From JAPSGM01 sp036556985 (GTDB lineage Bacteria; Chloroflexota; Limnocylindria; QHBO01): a DNA stretch of 13,452 nucleotides. Below are positions 1 to 8,970 of the stretch, piece after piece. The stretch is taken from contig DATBIK010000091.1 in the NCBI GenBank assembly GCA_036556985.1, forward strand, positions 1 through 13,452. The letters run 5' to 3'. The notes under the pieces were generated by a model. The model saw only the letters and a program-made list of their open reading frames with translations, had not been told where the DNA came from and did not search any database. The translations under genes and the position numbers were made by a program. Each line of letters starts with the position of its first letter. Position 1 is the stretch's first letter.

Positions 1-1
1 C

Positions 2-772
2 GAGACGCAGTTCGGCCTGAACAAGCCGATCCACGAGCAGTACATCAGCTGGGTCGGCAACATCCTGCAGGGCGACCTGGGGCCGAGCTACCGCATCCGC
101 GGGCGGGGCGTGTCCGAGATCATCGCCGACAACATGTGGGCCTCGATTCAGCTTGGCAGCATGGCCTTCGGCCTGGCCGTCATCCTGGGCATCCCGCTGG
201 GGGTCATCGCCGCGCTGCGGCAGAACAAGTGGCCGGACTACGTGTCGACGTTCATCAGCGTCATCGGCATCGCCACGCCGAGCTTCGTCCTGGCGGTGCT
301 GCTGGTGTTGATCTTCTCGGTGAGCCTGCACTGGTTCCCGACCTCGGGCTGGCGTGGGCCGGAGTACTGGGTGCTGCCGGTGATCGCCCTGTCCGGGTAC
401 GGGATCGCCCAGGTGGCGAGGTATACCCGGGCAAGCATGCTCGAGGTGACGCGGCGCGACTACGTGCGCACGGCCCAGAGCAAGGGCCTCAAGGAGCGCT
501 CGATCGTCACCGTCCACATGCTGCGCAACGCCTTCATCCCGGTCGTCACCATCCTCGGCCCATTGCTGGCCGGACTGGTGACCGGTTCGTTCGTGGTGGA
601 GAGCGTGTTCGCCATCCCGGGCATCGGACGCTTCTTCGTGGACGCCATCTTCCAGCGCGACTACGGCCTGATCATGGCGGTGACGCTCATCTACGCGATC
701 CTCATCGCGGTCATGAACCTCATCGTCGACGTGGCCTACGCCTGGATCGACCCCCGCATCCGCTACAGCTGA
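2..772 (+). CDS. oppB: Oligopeptide ABC transporter permease OppB, 5' end missing
   Basis: This is one of the two membrane permease subunits of an Opp-type peptide importer; it pairs with OppC to form the channel. The reading frame is open from base 2, so the gene begins left of the window. Alignment with the second permease here (5979-6986) and with recalled E. coli OppB suggests about 50 N-terminal residues are missing, including the first membrane helix. The visible part starts in the conserved GLNKPIHEQY stretch, followed by QGDLGPSY, then GVIAALRQN and the HWFPTSGW loop, which resemble OppB more than DppB. The cytoplasmic EAA loop (RDYVRTAQSKGL, bases about 457-492) docks on the ATPases. 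The end, DPRIRYS, is typical of the family. An internal GTG at 110 is not the true start, because coding similarity continues upstream of it. Stop TGA is 12 bp before oppC. Confidence 0.93.
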   Translation, partial: ETQFGLNKPIHEQYISWVGNILQGDLGPSYRIRGRGVSEIIADNMWASIQLGSMAFGLAVILGIPLGVIAALRQNKWPDYVSTFISVIGIATPSFVLAVLLVLIFSVSLHWFPTSGWRGPEYWVLPVIALSGYGIAQVARYTRASMLEVTRRDYVRTAQSKGLKERSIVTVHMLRNAFIPVVTILGPLLAGLVTGSFVVESVFAIPGIGRFFVDAIFQRDYGLIMAVTLIYAILIAVMNLIVDVAYAWIDPRIRYS

Positions 773-784
773 GGAGGCCGCGAC

Positions 785-1723
785 ATGGCGGTTCAGTCCA
801 CCACCCTCGACCGCAAGATCGCCGAGCGGCCGCCGGCCAGCCTCTGGCGCGACGCGCTCGAGCGCCTGCTGAAGAACCGGCTCGCGATCCTGGGCGGGAT
901 CTTCGTCATCCTGCTCGTCCTCCTGGCCGTCGTCGGCCCATTCATCACGCCGTACGGATACGACCAGACCGACATCGCCGCAGTCCGCGCGAATCGCGGT
1001 CCAGCCAACCCGGGGCAGGCCGGCCACCTGCTCGGCACGGACATCCTTGGCCGTGACCTCCTGTCGCGGCTCATGGACGGCGCCCGCATCAGCATGACCG
1101 TGGCGCTCGTCGTCCAGGTCACCGTTCTCGTCATCGGGGTGCCCATCGGCGCCATCGCGGGCTGGTTCGGCGGGCGGGCCGACAACCTGCTCATGAGGTT
1201 CACCGACATCGTCTACGCCTTCCCGGACCTGCTGTTCATCATCCTGCTGACCGTGGTGTTCAAGGACACCTGGTTCGGGGACGCGGTGGACGGCCTGTTA
1301 CTCGTGTTCGTCGCCATCGGCATCGTGTCCTGGGTGGGGGTGGCACGCCTGGTGCGCGGCCAGATGCTGAGCCTGAAGGAGACGGAGTACGTGGAGGCGG
1401 CCCGGGCCATCGGCGTTCCCGATCGGAAGATCGTGACCCGCCACCTGCTGCCGAACTCCATCGGACCGATCATCGTGGCGGTCACGCTGGGCATTCCCGG
1501 CGCGATCCTGGCGGAGGCGCTCCTGGCGTTCATCGGCATCGGCGCCAACGTGCCACGGGCATCGTGGGGAACCCTCATCACCGAGGGCCAGGCTTGGATG
1601 AGCTCCGAGCCGCACCTGCTACTCTTCCCGGCAATCGCCATCGCGCTGGCCCTGCTGAGCTTCACGTTCCTCGGCGACGGCCTGCGGGATGCCCTCGACC
1701 CGAAGCTGAAGGGGAAGCAGTAG
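785..1723 (+). CDS. oppC: Oligopeptide ABC transporter permease OppC
   Basis: Second permease of the first importer, 312 residues, near the family's usual 300. ATG 785 follows a strong GAGGAGG Shine-Dalgarno (771-777) by 7 bases. The cytoplasmic N-terminus contains SLWRDALERLLKNR (residues 19-32), matching the OppC_N region, and is followed by the first membrane helix (about 34-52). The external segment has GTDILGRDLLSR (84-95), a family hallmark. The binding-protein-dependent permease domain follows, with the EAA loop around 198-225 (KETEYVEAARAIGVP). FVAIGIVSWVGVARLVRGQ (175-193) and GDGLRDALDPK (297-307) are close to E. coli OppC as I remember it. The gene lies between oppB and oppD, and its stop TAG directly abuts the oppD start, so translation of the two is probably coupled. 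Confidence 0.95.
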   Translation: MAVQSTTLDRKIAERPPASLWRDALERLLKNRLAILGGIFVILLVLLAVVGPFITPYGYDQTDIAAVRANRGPANPGQAGHLLGTDILGRDLLSRLMDGARISMTVALVVQVTVLVIGVPIGAIAGWFGGRADNLLMRFTDIVYAFPDLLFIILLTVVFKDTWFGDAVDGLLLVFVAIGIVSWVGVARLVRGQMLSLKETEYVEAARAIGVPDRKIVTRHLLPNSIGPIIVAVTLGIPGAILAEALLAFIGIGANVPRASWGTLITEGQAWMSSEPHLLLFPAIAIALALLSFTFLGDGLRDALDPKLKGKQ

Positions 1724-2865
1724 TTGACGGCCACTGACGACGACCGGCGGGTCGACCCAGGCTCGCCGGCAGTCGCCGAGCTGCCGGACGCGGAGAAGCT
1801 GCCCGAGGCGGTCTCCCTCGAGACCGAGGAGGGCCGCCGCCTCGCGAGCCAGCTCGCCGACGAGAAGACGCGCCACGCACGCAAGCTCCTCGAGGTCCGG
1901 GACCTCTCGACACAGTTCTACACGAAGGACGGCATCGTCCACGCCGTCGACCGGGTGAACTTCGAGCTCGACTACGGGGAGACGCTCGGCCTCGTGGGGG
2001 AGTCGGGGTGCGGCAAGAGCGTCACTGCGCTCTCGCTGACGCGCCTCGTCCCGGACCCTCCGGGCAAGATCGTGTCTGGGGAGATCATCTTCGACGGCGT
2101 CGACATCATGAAGCTGACGAACGAGGAGATGCGCCTCCTCCGCGGCAAGCGCATCGGCTTCATCTTCCAGGATCCCATGACGAGCCTGAACCCCACGCTG
2201 ACGATCGGCTTCCAGATCGCGGAGTCGGCGCGGCTGCACCTCGGCCTGTCGAACCGGGCATCGAACGATCGGGCGGTGGAGCTGCTCTCGAAGGTGGGCA
2301 TCCCGCGCGCACGAGACCGGATGGCCGACTATCCGCACCAGTTCTCCGGCGGCATGCGGCAACGGGTGATGATCGCCATCGCCCTCGCCTGCGACCCGAT
2401 GCTGCTGCTCGCCGACGAGCCCACGACGGCCCTCGACGTGACGATCCAGGCCCAGATCCTGGAGCTCATCCGCTCGCTGTCCGAGGAGTTCGGCACGGCC
2501 GTCATCCTCATTACCCACGACCTCGGCATCGCGGCCGGCATGTGCCACCGCGTCAACGTCATGTACGCCGGCCAGATCGTCGAGACAGGCGTGACCGACG
2601 ACCTGTTCGAGAACCCGCAGATGCCGTACGCCTGGGGCCTGCTCGATTCGCTGCCGCGGCTCGACGAGGAGCGCGGCGCGAAGCTGCGCACGATCGAGGG
2701 CATGCCGCCCGACCTGCTGAAGATCGGTGACGAGTGCCGCTTCTCGCCACGCTGCCCGTATTCGCGCGACATCTGCCATGCGGAGGAACCCGAGCTGACC
2801 GAGCGTGACCGACCCGACCACCTGGCGCGCTGCCACGGCACCGAGCCGGGGCGAGGGTGGATCCA

Positions 2866-2869
<4 letters not shown>
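1724..2869 (+). CDS. oppD: Oligopeptide ABC transporter ATP-binding protein OppD
   Basis: ATPase subunit of the first importer, 381 residues, cytoplasmic, working with OppF to drive import. The frame is closed by the oppC TAG immediately upstream. No ATG, GTG or other TTG occurs in frame before the ABC core, so TTG 1724 is the only ordinary start; AAGGGG (1709-1714) sits 9 bases ahead. Motifs: Walker A GESGCGKS (92-99), Q-loop Gln149, signature FSGGMRQR (207-214), Walker B with Asp231-Glu232, switch His265. The C-terminal oligo/dipeptide domain carries Cys338, Cys344, Cys351 and Cys370, the spacing seen in relatives that bind an iron-sulfur cluster. Odd point: about 55 charged residues precede the core, so Walker A lies some 30 residues further in than in the other three ATPases here. 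OppD is favoured over DppD by its neighbours, not by its own sequence. Confidence 0.94.
2853..2857 (+). promoter_or_regulatory. Ribosome binding site deciding the oppF start
   Basis: GAGGG lies 8 bases before GTG 2866. The in-frame GTG at 2857 overlaps this motif and so cannot use it. That supports the GTG 2866 start, which also forms a GTGA overlap with the oppD stop. Confidence 0.6.
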
Positions 2870-4095
<1,226 letters not shown>

Positions 4096-4198
4096 ACCGG
4101 GGCTATCGGAGAGGGGTATCACCCTGATATAAGGGGGATTCACGCAATCGAGCCGGCGTGCCCGGCGCATCGGAGTGAGGTAGAGCGGAGGGTTCTGG
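4096..4198 (+). other. Intergenic gap between oppF and dppA
   Basis: This 103 bp gap separates the two transporter operons. It is slightly less GC-rich than its surroundings around 4113-4143 and holds a promoter-like box (4125-4133) and the dppA ribosome binding site GGAGGG (4187-4192). I see no convincing oppF terminator: the only nearby inverted repeat, AGGG/CCCT around 4112-4125, is too short. Confidence 0.6.
4125..4133 (+). promoter_or_regulatory. Candidate extended -10 promoter for dppA
   Basis: TGATATAAG fits an extended -10 element: TG, one base, then TATAAG, which matches TATAAT at five of six positions. The sequence 17 bases upstream (ATCGGA, 4105-4110) is a poor -35, as extended -10 promoters tolerate. 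Initiation near 4140 would give a leader of about 60 bases before dppA. This is inferred from sequence only. Confidence 0.4.
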
Positions 4199-5896
4199 AT
4201 GAACCACAGGTGGAAGGCACTTCCCATCACCGTGGGTCTTGCGCTGGTCCTCGCCGCGTGCGGCGGCGACGGCGCGACGTCCACGCCGGGCGGCAGCGAG
4301 GCACCGGATGCCAGCGCCGGCCCGAGCCAGGCCGGCAACGCGGGCGGCACGATGGTGTTCGCCGGCGCGCGGCTGGCGGCGAGCCTCGACCCGTCGCAGA
4401 CGAGCGACGGAGAGTCGTTCCGGATTCTGCAGCAGATCTACGAGCCCCTCATCGACCTGGAGCCCGGCAGCACGAACGAGCTGACCGGTGTCCTGGCCGA
4501 GACCTGGGAGGGCGAAGCGGCGGATGACACGTACGTCTTCCACCTTCGGCAGGGCGTGACGTTCCACGACGGGACGCCGTTCAACGCCGAGGCAGTCAAG
4601 ACGAACTTCGACCGCTGGCAGAACCTCCCCGAGGAGCTGCAGGCGAACGCGTATTACTACGACCTGACGATGGACGGCTTCGGCCCGGACAACCTCATCA
4701 GCAGCGTCGAGGCCACGGACGAGCACACCGTGACCATCACGCTGCGCGAGCCGAGCGCCACCTTCCTGTACGCCATCACGCTGCCGCCGTTCGCGATCGT
4801 GAGCCCGGCCGTGCTGGAGTCCACGAACGCCGACGATCCGGCCGCGAGCACGTTCGGCACCGAAGAGGTCCAGGGCGGCACGGGTCCGTTCGTCCTCCAG
4901 TCCTACACCCCGGACGAGAACGCGACCCTCGTTCGCAACGAGAACTACTGGGGCACCCCGGCCCTCCTCGATCGGCTGATCATCCGGCCGATCGCCGACC
5001 CGGCCGCCCGCCTGCAGGCCCTCCAGGCCGGCAGCATCCACGCCTACGACCTGGTCAGCCCGACCGACTACGGCGCCGTCGAGGACGGTGGCTTCCAGCT
5101 GGTCGAGCGCCTGTCGTTCAACTCCCTGTACCTGGCAATCACGCCGACCGCGACCGAGGGCGGCCCGCTAGCCGAGCTCCCGGTCCGGCAGGCCGTGGCC
5201 GCCGCGATCGACAAGCAGGCGCTGCTCGACACCTTCTACGGTGGCCGCGGCAGCGTGGCGGACAACTTCATCCCGCCGAGCAGCGGCTGGTACGACGCGG
5301 TTGCGGCCGGCGTTGAGCCGGACGTCTTCGACCCGGATGCGGCGCGCCAGCTGCTCGCCGATGCCGGCTACGGTCCGGACAACCCGCCCGAGGTCGAGTT
5401 CTGGTACCCGACCGAGGTGACCCGTCCGTACATGCCCGATCCGCGCGGCCTCCACGAGGCGGTCACCCAGATGCTCGAGGACGTCGGCTTCGTCGTGACG
5501 CCGAACAGCGACATCTGGGATATCCCCGGCTACCTCGAGGACGCGCAGGGCGGCCTGTACGACATGCACTTCCTCGGCTGGACCGGTGACTGGGACGACC
5601 CCGGCAACTGGTACGGCGTCCACTTTGGCTTCAGCCAGGGTGAGCCGAACCCGCAGTTCAACTGCGACGTCGAAGGCCTCGAGGAGGCGATCGACACGGC
5701 CGAGGCCGAGCTCGACGAGACCGCACGCGGCGAGGCCTGGGCCGAGGTCGCGCGCATCGTTCACGAGAACGTGTGCTTCGTGACCCTCGTCCATGGTGAC
5801 ACCGCGCTGGCCCTCCGGCCGGAGGTCCAGGGCTATCTCGCCAACCCGACCGGGTCGGAGTCGTTCGCGACCGTCTGGCTCGACGAGGGCGCATAG
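4199..5896 (+). CDS. dppA: Peptide ABC transporter substrate-binding lipoprotein, DppA/family 5
   Basis: Extracytoplasmic solute-binding protein of the second importer, 565 residues; it captures the substrate and delivers it to the DppB-DppC channel. ATG 4199 has GGAGGG 6 bases upstream. The N-terminus is a lipoprotein signal: MNHRWK, a hydrophobic stretch, then lipobox LAAC with Cys21 as the lipidated residue. A Gly/Ser/Ala-rich linker (22-50) follows. The family 5 binding-protein signature spans about 100-133 (AETWE, then YVFHLRQGVTFHDGTPFNAE). GWTGDWDDPGNW (460-471) and the end (QGYLANPTG) parallel E. coli DppA. Cys489 and Cys526 could form a disulfide. Dipeptides are the likeliest substrate, but this family also has members binding oligopeptides, nickel, haem or glutathione, so specificity is not settled. 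It is first in dppABCDF order and is separated from dppB by an 82 bp gap with a hairpin. Confidence 0.92.
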   Translation: MNHRWKALPITVGLALVLAACGGDGATSTPGGSEAPDASAGPSQAGNAGGTMVFAGARLAASLDPSQTSDGESFRILQQIYEPLIDLEPGSTNELTGVLAETWEGEAADDTYVFHLRQGVTFHDGTPFNAEAVKTNFDRWQNLPEELQANAYYYDLTMDGFGPDNLISSVEATDEHTVTITLREPSATFLYAITLPPFAIVSPAVLESTNADDPAASTFGTEEVQGGTGPFVLQSYTPDENATLVRNENYWGTPALLDRLIIRPIADPAARLQALQAGSIHAYDLVSPTDYGAVEDGGFQLVERLSFNSLYLAITPTATEGGPLAELPVRQAVAAAIDKQALLDTFYGGRGSVADNFIPPSSGWYDAVAAGVEPDVFDPDAARQLLADAGYGPDNPPEVEFWYPTEVTRPYMPDPRGLHEAVTQMLEDVGFVVTPNSDIWDIPGYLEDAQGGLYDMHFLGWTGDWDDPGNWYGVHFGFSQGEPNPQFNCDVEGLEEAIDTAEAELDETARGEAWAEVARIVHENVCFVTLVHGDTALALRPEVQGYLANPTGSESFATVWLDEGA

Positions 5897-5913
5897 CCGC
5901 CCGACTCGGCGCC

Positions 5914-5919
5914 TAAACT
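5914..5919 (+). promoter_or_regulatory. Candidate -10 box upstream of dppB
   Basis: TAAACT fits the TAnnnT pattern of -10 boxes in high-GC bacteria and is followed by GG, as in two other gaps here (10185-10190 and 13385-13390). I see no -35 match upstream. If used, transcription would begin near 5926, inside the following inverted repeat, leaving a 5'-terminal hairpin on a separate dppBCDF transcript. The alternative is that it is chance. Confidence 0.3.
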
Positions 5920-5920
5920 G

Positions 5921-5948
5921 GAGGGCCCCGGCGCATGCCGGGGCCCTC
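5921..5948 (+). terminator. Perfect 12 bp hairpin between dppA and dppB
   Basis: GAGGGCCCCGGC (5921-5932), loop GCAT, GCCGGGGCCCTC (5937-5948): a perfect 12 bp stem made almost wholly of G:C pairs, 24 bp after the dppA stop. No U-tract follows, so it is not a classical intrinsic terminator. Hairpins at this place in binding-protein operons are known to stabilise the upstream mRNA and reduce read-through, so that the binding protein outnumbers the membrane subunits. I favour that role, or a partial terminator. Confidence 0.6.
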
Positions 5949-5978
5949 TGACCACCCGACGAGGATCGGAGCCGCATC

Positions 5979-6986
5979 GTGGCGAAGTTCATCATCAGGC
6001 GACTGCTCCTGCTGATCCCGATCCTGCTCGGCCTGTCCCTCCTCATCTTCCTGTTCATCCGCCTGCTGCCCGGGGACCCGGCAAGCACGATCCTCGGCGA
6101 GCGGGCCACGCCGGAGAACATCATCCGGGTGCGCGAGGCCCTCGGCCTCGACCGGCCGCTCCACGAGCAGTACCTCGACTACATCGGCGGGCTGCTGCAG
6201 GGCGACCTCGGCCGTTCGTTCCTCACCAACCGCGACGTCGTCGACGACTTCCTGCAGCGCTTCCCCGCGACGATCGAGCTGACCGTCACGGCCATGACCT
6301 TCGCGCTGGCACTCGGCATCCCGCTCGGCATGCTCACCGCCAAGCGGCGCGGGACGTGGATCGACAACGGCGGCACGATCCTGTCGCTCATCGGCATCAG
6401 CATCCCGATCTTCTTCCTCGGGCTCATGCTGAAGTGGCTGTTCGCCATCCAGTGGCCGATCCTGCCCGACTCGGGGCGGATCGACCTCATCCAGTACTAC
6501 ATCCCGCCGGTCACGAACATGATGACCGTCGATGCCATCATCGCCGGCGAATGGGGCGGCTTCGTCGACGCGCTGCGACACCTCGTCCTGCCGGGCATCG
6601 CGCTCGGCACCATCCCGCTGGCGATCATCATGCGCATCACCCGCGCCAGCGTGGTCGACGTTCTGAACGAGGACTACGTGCGCACCGCGCACGCCAAGGG
6701 ACTGCGCGGCGGGACGGTCGACACGCGCCACGTCCTGCGCAACGCGATGCTGCCGGTGGTGACGGTCATCGGCCTCCAGACCGGCCTCCTGCTCGGCGGC
6801 GCGATCCTGACCGAGACGATCTTCGGCTGGGGCGGGGTGGGGAAGTGGATGTACGACGCGGTCGTCGCCAACGACTACCAGATCATCCAGTCCGGCGTGC
6901 TGCTGCTGGCCCTCATCTTCGTCACCGTCAACCTCATCGTCGACGTCAGCTACGCCTTCCTGAACCCGCGGATCCGCTACTCATGA
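5979..6986 (+). CDS. dppB: Dipeptide-type ABC transporter permease DppB
   Basis: First permease of the second importer, 335 residues, matching full-length DppB. GTG 5979 follows CGGAG (5967-5971) by 7 bases. The protein opens with MAKFIIRRLLLLIPILLGLS, whose hydrophobic part forms the first membrane helix (about 9-30), followed by PGDP (31-34). GLDRPLHEQY (56-65) and QGDLGRSF (74-81) are typical of the DppB/GsiC branch, in contrast to the GPS of the oppB copy. The loop ILPDSGR (161-167) is also DppB-like. The EAA loop runs at about 228-262 (NEDYVRTAHAKGL, then RNAMLPVV) and is the contact site for the ATPases. The end is NPRIRYS. The TGA stop overlaps the dppC start as ATGA, so dppB to dppF form a tightly coupled block. 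Confidence 0.95.
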   Translation: MAKFIIRRLLLLIPILLGLSLLIFLFIRLLPGDPASTILGERATPENIIRVREALGLDRPLHEQYLDYIGGLLQGDLGRSFLTNRDVVDDFLQRFPATIELTVTAMTFALALGIPLGMLTAKRRGTWIDNGGTILSLIGISIPIFFLGLMLKWLFAIQWPILPDSGRIDLIQYYIPPVTNMMTVDAIIAGEWGGFVDALRHLVLPGIALGTIPLAIIMRITRASVVDVLNEDYVRTAHAKGLRGGTVDTRHVLRNAMLPVVTVIGLQTGLLLGGAILTETIFGWGGVGKWMYDAVVANDYQIIQSGVLLLALIFVTVNLIVDVSYAFLNPRIRYS

Positions 6987-7876
6987 GCCAGGCCGCCGCA
7001 ACGGTCGACGCGGTCCACGACGAGCGTGCCGTCGGACTGTGGGCCGATGCCTTCCGGCGCATGCGCCGCAGCAAGGCGGCGATCATCGGCGGCACCATCG
7101 TCGGCTTCTTCGTGCTGATGGCCATCTTCGCGCCGTTCATCGCGCCGTACGATCCGACCCGCGGCAACCTGGCGGACAGCTACCTGCCGCCCTTCACCGC
7201 CGACCACCTGTTCGGGACGAACGTCCAGGGCCAGGACGTGTTCAGCCGCATCGTGTTCGGATCGCGCCTCACCCTGGGGATCGCGGTGCTGTCGGTGTCG
7301 ATCGGCGTGACGGTCGGCGCCATCCTCGGCTCGTTGGCCGGCTACTTCCGAGGCTGGGTGGACGCGGTGATCATGCGCGGCGTCGACATCATGCTTTCCA
7401 TCCCGGGGCTGCTCTTCGCGATCGCCGTCGTCACCTGGTTGGGGAGAGGGGTCATCCAGATCGCCATCGCCATCGCCATCGTGAACATCCCCATCTTCGC
7501 CCGGCTGCTGCGCGGCAGCCTGCTCAGCCTGCGCGAGGCCGACTACGTCATCGCCGCGCGCTCGGTGGGCGTCGGCGCCGGGGCGCTGCTCGTGCAGCAC
7601 ATGCTCCCGAACGCGATCGGGCCGCTCATCGTGCAGGCCACGCTGGCGCTGGCGACGGCCGTGGTGGATGCCGCGGCGCTCGGCTTCCTCGGCCTCGGGC
7701 CGCCGGACCCGCGCACGCCGGAATGGGGCACCATGCTGTCGGACACGTATCGCTACCTGAACGACGCCGTGCACCTCGCCTTCTTCCCGGGCATCGCCAT
7801 CGTGATCAGCGTGCTCGGCTTCAACCTGCTGGGCGACGGCATGCGCGAAGCCCTCGACCCGAAGCTGCGCCGATGA
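6983..7876 (+). CDS. dppC: Dipeptide-type ABC transporter permease DppC
   Basis: Second permease of the second importer, 297 residues. The frame is open far upstream, but ATG 6983 is chosen because it overlaps the dppB stop (ATGA) and gives the normal family length. There is no strong Shine-Dalgarno, consistent with translational coupling. LWADAFRRMRRSKAAIIGG (19-37) leads into the first membrane helix. The hallmark segment reads GTNVQGQDVFSR (78-89), where Gln replaces the Arg seen in the oppC copy (GTDILGRDLLSR). The permease domain carries the EAA loop at about 181-215 (SLREADYVIAARSVGV), then LGFLGLGPPDPRTPEWG (233-249) and GDGMREALDPK (284-294), all typical. The stop overlaps the dppD start as ATGA. 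Confidence 0.94.
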   Translation: MSQAAATVDAVHDERAVGLWADAFRRMRRSKAAIIGGTIVGFFVLMAIFAPFIAPYDPTRGNLADSYLPPFTADHLFGTNVQGQDVFSRIVFGSRLTLGIAVLSVSIGVTVGAILGSLAGYFRGWVDAVIMRGVDIMLSIPGLLFAIAVVTWLGRGVIQIAIAIAIVNIPIFARLLRGSLLSLREADYVIAARSVGVGAGALLVQHMLPNAIGPLIVQATLALATAVVDAAALGFLGLGPPDPRTPEWGTMLSDTYRYLNDAVHLAFFPGIAIVISVLGFNLLGDGMREALDPKLRR

Positions 7877-8970
7877 CGATCCACGAGCTCGAGCCAACCC
7901 CCGTTCCCGACGCGCGCTCCGATGGGGAGGCGGTGCGCACGAGCCGCGAGCTGCTCAGCGTGCGCGACCTGCGGGTCACCTTCGGGTCCGGCGACCGGCA
8001 GGTGAACGCGGTGAACGGGGTGAGCTACGACATGGCGCCCGGCGACACGCTCGGGATCGTCGGCGAGTCGGGCTGCGGCAAGACGGTGAGCTCCCTGGCG
8101 GTCATGCGCCTCCTGCCGAAGCCGGCGGCCCGCATCCCGACCGGTTCGATCGTGTTCGAAGGCCGCGAGCTGCTCGAGCTGTCGGATGACGAGATGCGCG
8201 ACATCCGCGGCGACCGGATGGCGATGATCTTCCAGGACCCGATGACCTCGCTGAACCCGGTGCTCAGCATCGAGCGACAGCTGACCGAGGTGCTCGAGAC
8301 GCACCGCAAGCTGAAGCGCAAGCGCGCCACCGGCCGCGCGCTCGAGCTGCTCGAGATCGTGGGCATCCCGGCGGCGAAGCAGCGGCTGAACGACTACCCG
8401 CACCAGTTCAGCGGGGGCATGCGGCAGCGGGTCATGATCGCCATGGCGCTGGCCTGCGACCCGCGCCTGCTCATCGCCGACGAGCCAACCACCGCGCTCG
8501 ACGTCACGATCCAGGCCCAGATCCTGGACCTCATGCGCAGCGCCGTGCGGGAGACGGGCACGGCGCTCATCCTCATCACCCACGACCTGGGGGTCGTGGC
8601 CGGCATGGCGCGCCGTATCAACGTCATGTACGCGGGTCACATCGTCGAGCGCGCCGAAACGCCGGAGCTCTTTGGGCGGCCGCGCCACCCCTACACCGTG
8701 GGGCTTCTGCAGTCGATCCCGCGCCTCGACGAGCAGGGCCGCGGCGAGCTGGTGCCGATCCAGGGCCAGCCACCCGACCTCTCGCGCGACATCCCGGGCT
8801 GCCCGTTCGCCCCGCGCTGCATGAACGTCATCGATCGTTGCCGGGTCGAGATGCCGCCGCTCGAGCCGGCGCCCGACGCCGCCGACGGCCACGAGGTCGC
8901 CTGCTGGAACCCGGCCGAGGGCGAGCGGCTCGTGCCGTCCGGTTTCGCGGCGGGGGAGGCGGCCTCGTGA
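7873..8970 (+). CDS. dppD: Dipeptide-type ABC transporter ATP-binding protein DppD
   Basis: ATPase of the second importer, 365 residues. ATG 7873 overlaps the dppC stop; longer upstream reading in the same frame has no protein-like features and overlaps dppC. Motifs: Walker A GESGCGKT (64-71), Q-loop Gln121 in FQDPMTSLNP, signature FSGGMRQR (179-186), Walker B with Asp203-Glu204, switch His237. The C-terminal oligopeptide domain has cysteines at 310, 316, 323 and 344, the iron-sulfur type pattern. FQDPMTSLNP and the FSGGMRQR signature match the D-type ATPase of the first operon, and the two proteins are clearly paralogous. The last residues (GFAAGEAAS) are encoded over the dppF ribosome binding site, and the TGA stop overlaps the dppF GTG. 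Confidence 0.95.
   Translation: MTIHELEPTPVPDARSDGEAVRTSRELLSVRDLRVTFGSGDRQVNAVNGVSYDMAPGDTLGIVGESGCGKTVSSLAVMRLLPKPAARIPTGSIVFEGRELLELSDDEMRDIRGDRMAMIFQDPMTSLNPVLSIERQLTEVLETHRKLKRKRATGRALELLEIVGIPAAKQRLNDYPHQFSGGMRQRVMIAMALACDPRLLIADEPTTALDVTIQAQILDLMRSAVRETGTALILITHDLGVVAGMARRINVMYAGHIVERAETPELFGRPRHPYTVGLLQSIPRLDEQGRGELVPIQGQPPDLSRDIPGCPFAPRCMNVIDRCRVEMPPLEPAPDAADGHEVACWNPAEGERLVPSGFAAGEAAS
8952..8959 (+). promoter_or_regulatory. Ribosome binding site deciding the dppF start
   Basis: GGGGGAGG lies 7 bases before GTG 8967, inside the end of dppD. It supports the GTG start, which forms a GTGA overlap, over earlier in-frame codons such as ATG 8838 that would make a long overlap with dppD. 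Confidence 0.7.

Noticed and set aside
110..112. GTG as the start of oppB
   Set aside because: Conserved OppB sequence (GLNKPIHEQY, QGDLGPS) continues in frame upstream to the window edge.
1619..2836. A 405-codon open frame on the minus strand opposite oppD
   Set aside because: Antisense shadow with low-complexity composition; oppD is unambiguous.
6356..6982. Upstream extension of the dppC frame, including an in-frame ATG at 6356
   Set aside because: It overlaps dppB almost entirely and reads as low-complexity sequence; ATG 6983 gives the ATGA overlap and normal length. The extensions before dppD (from 7039) and dppF (from 8838) were dropped for the same reason.
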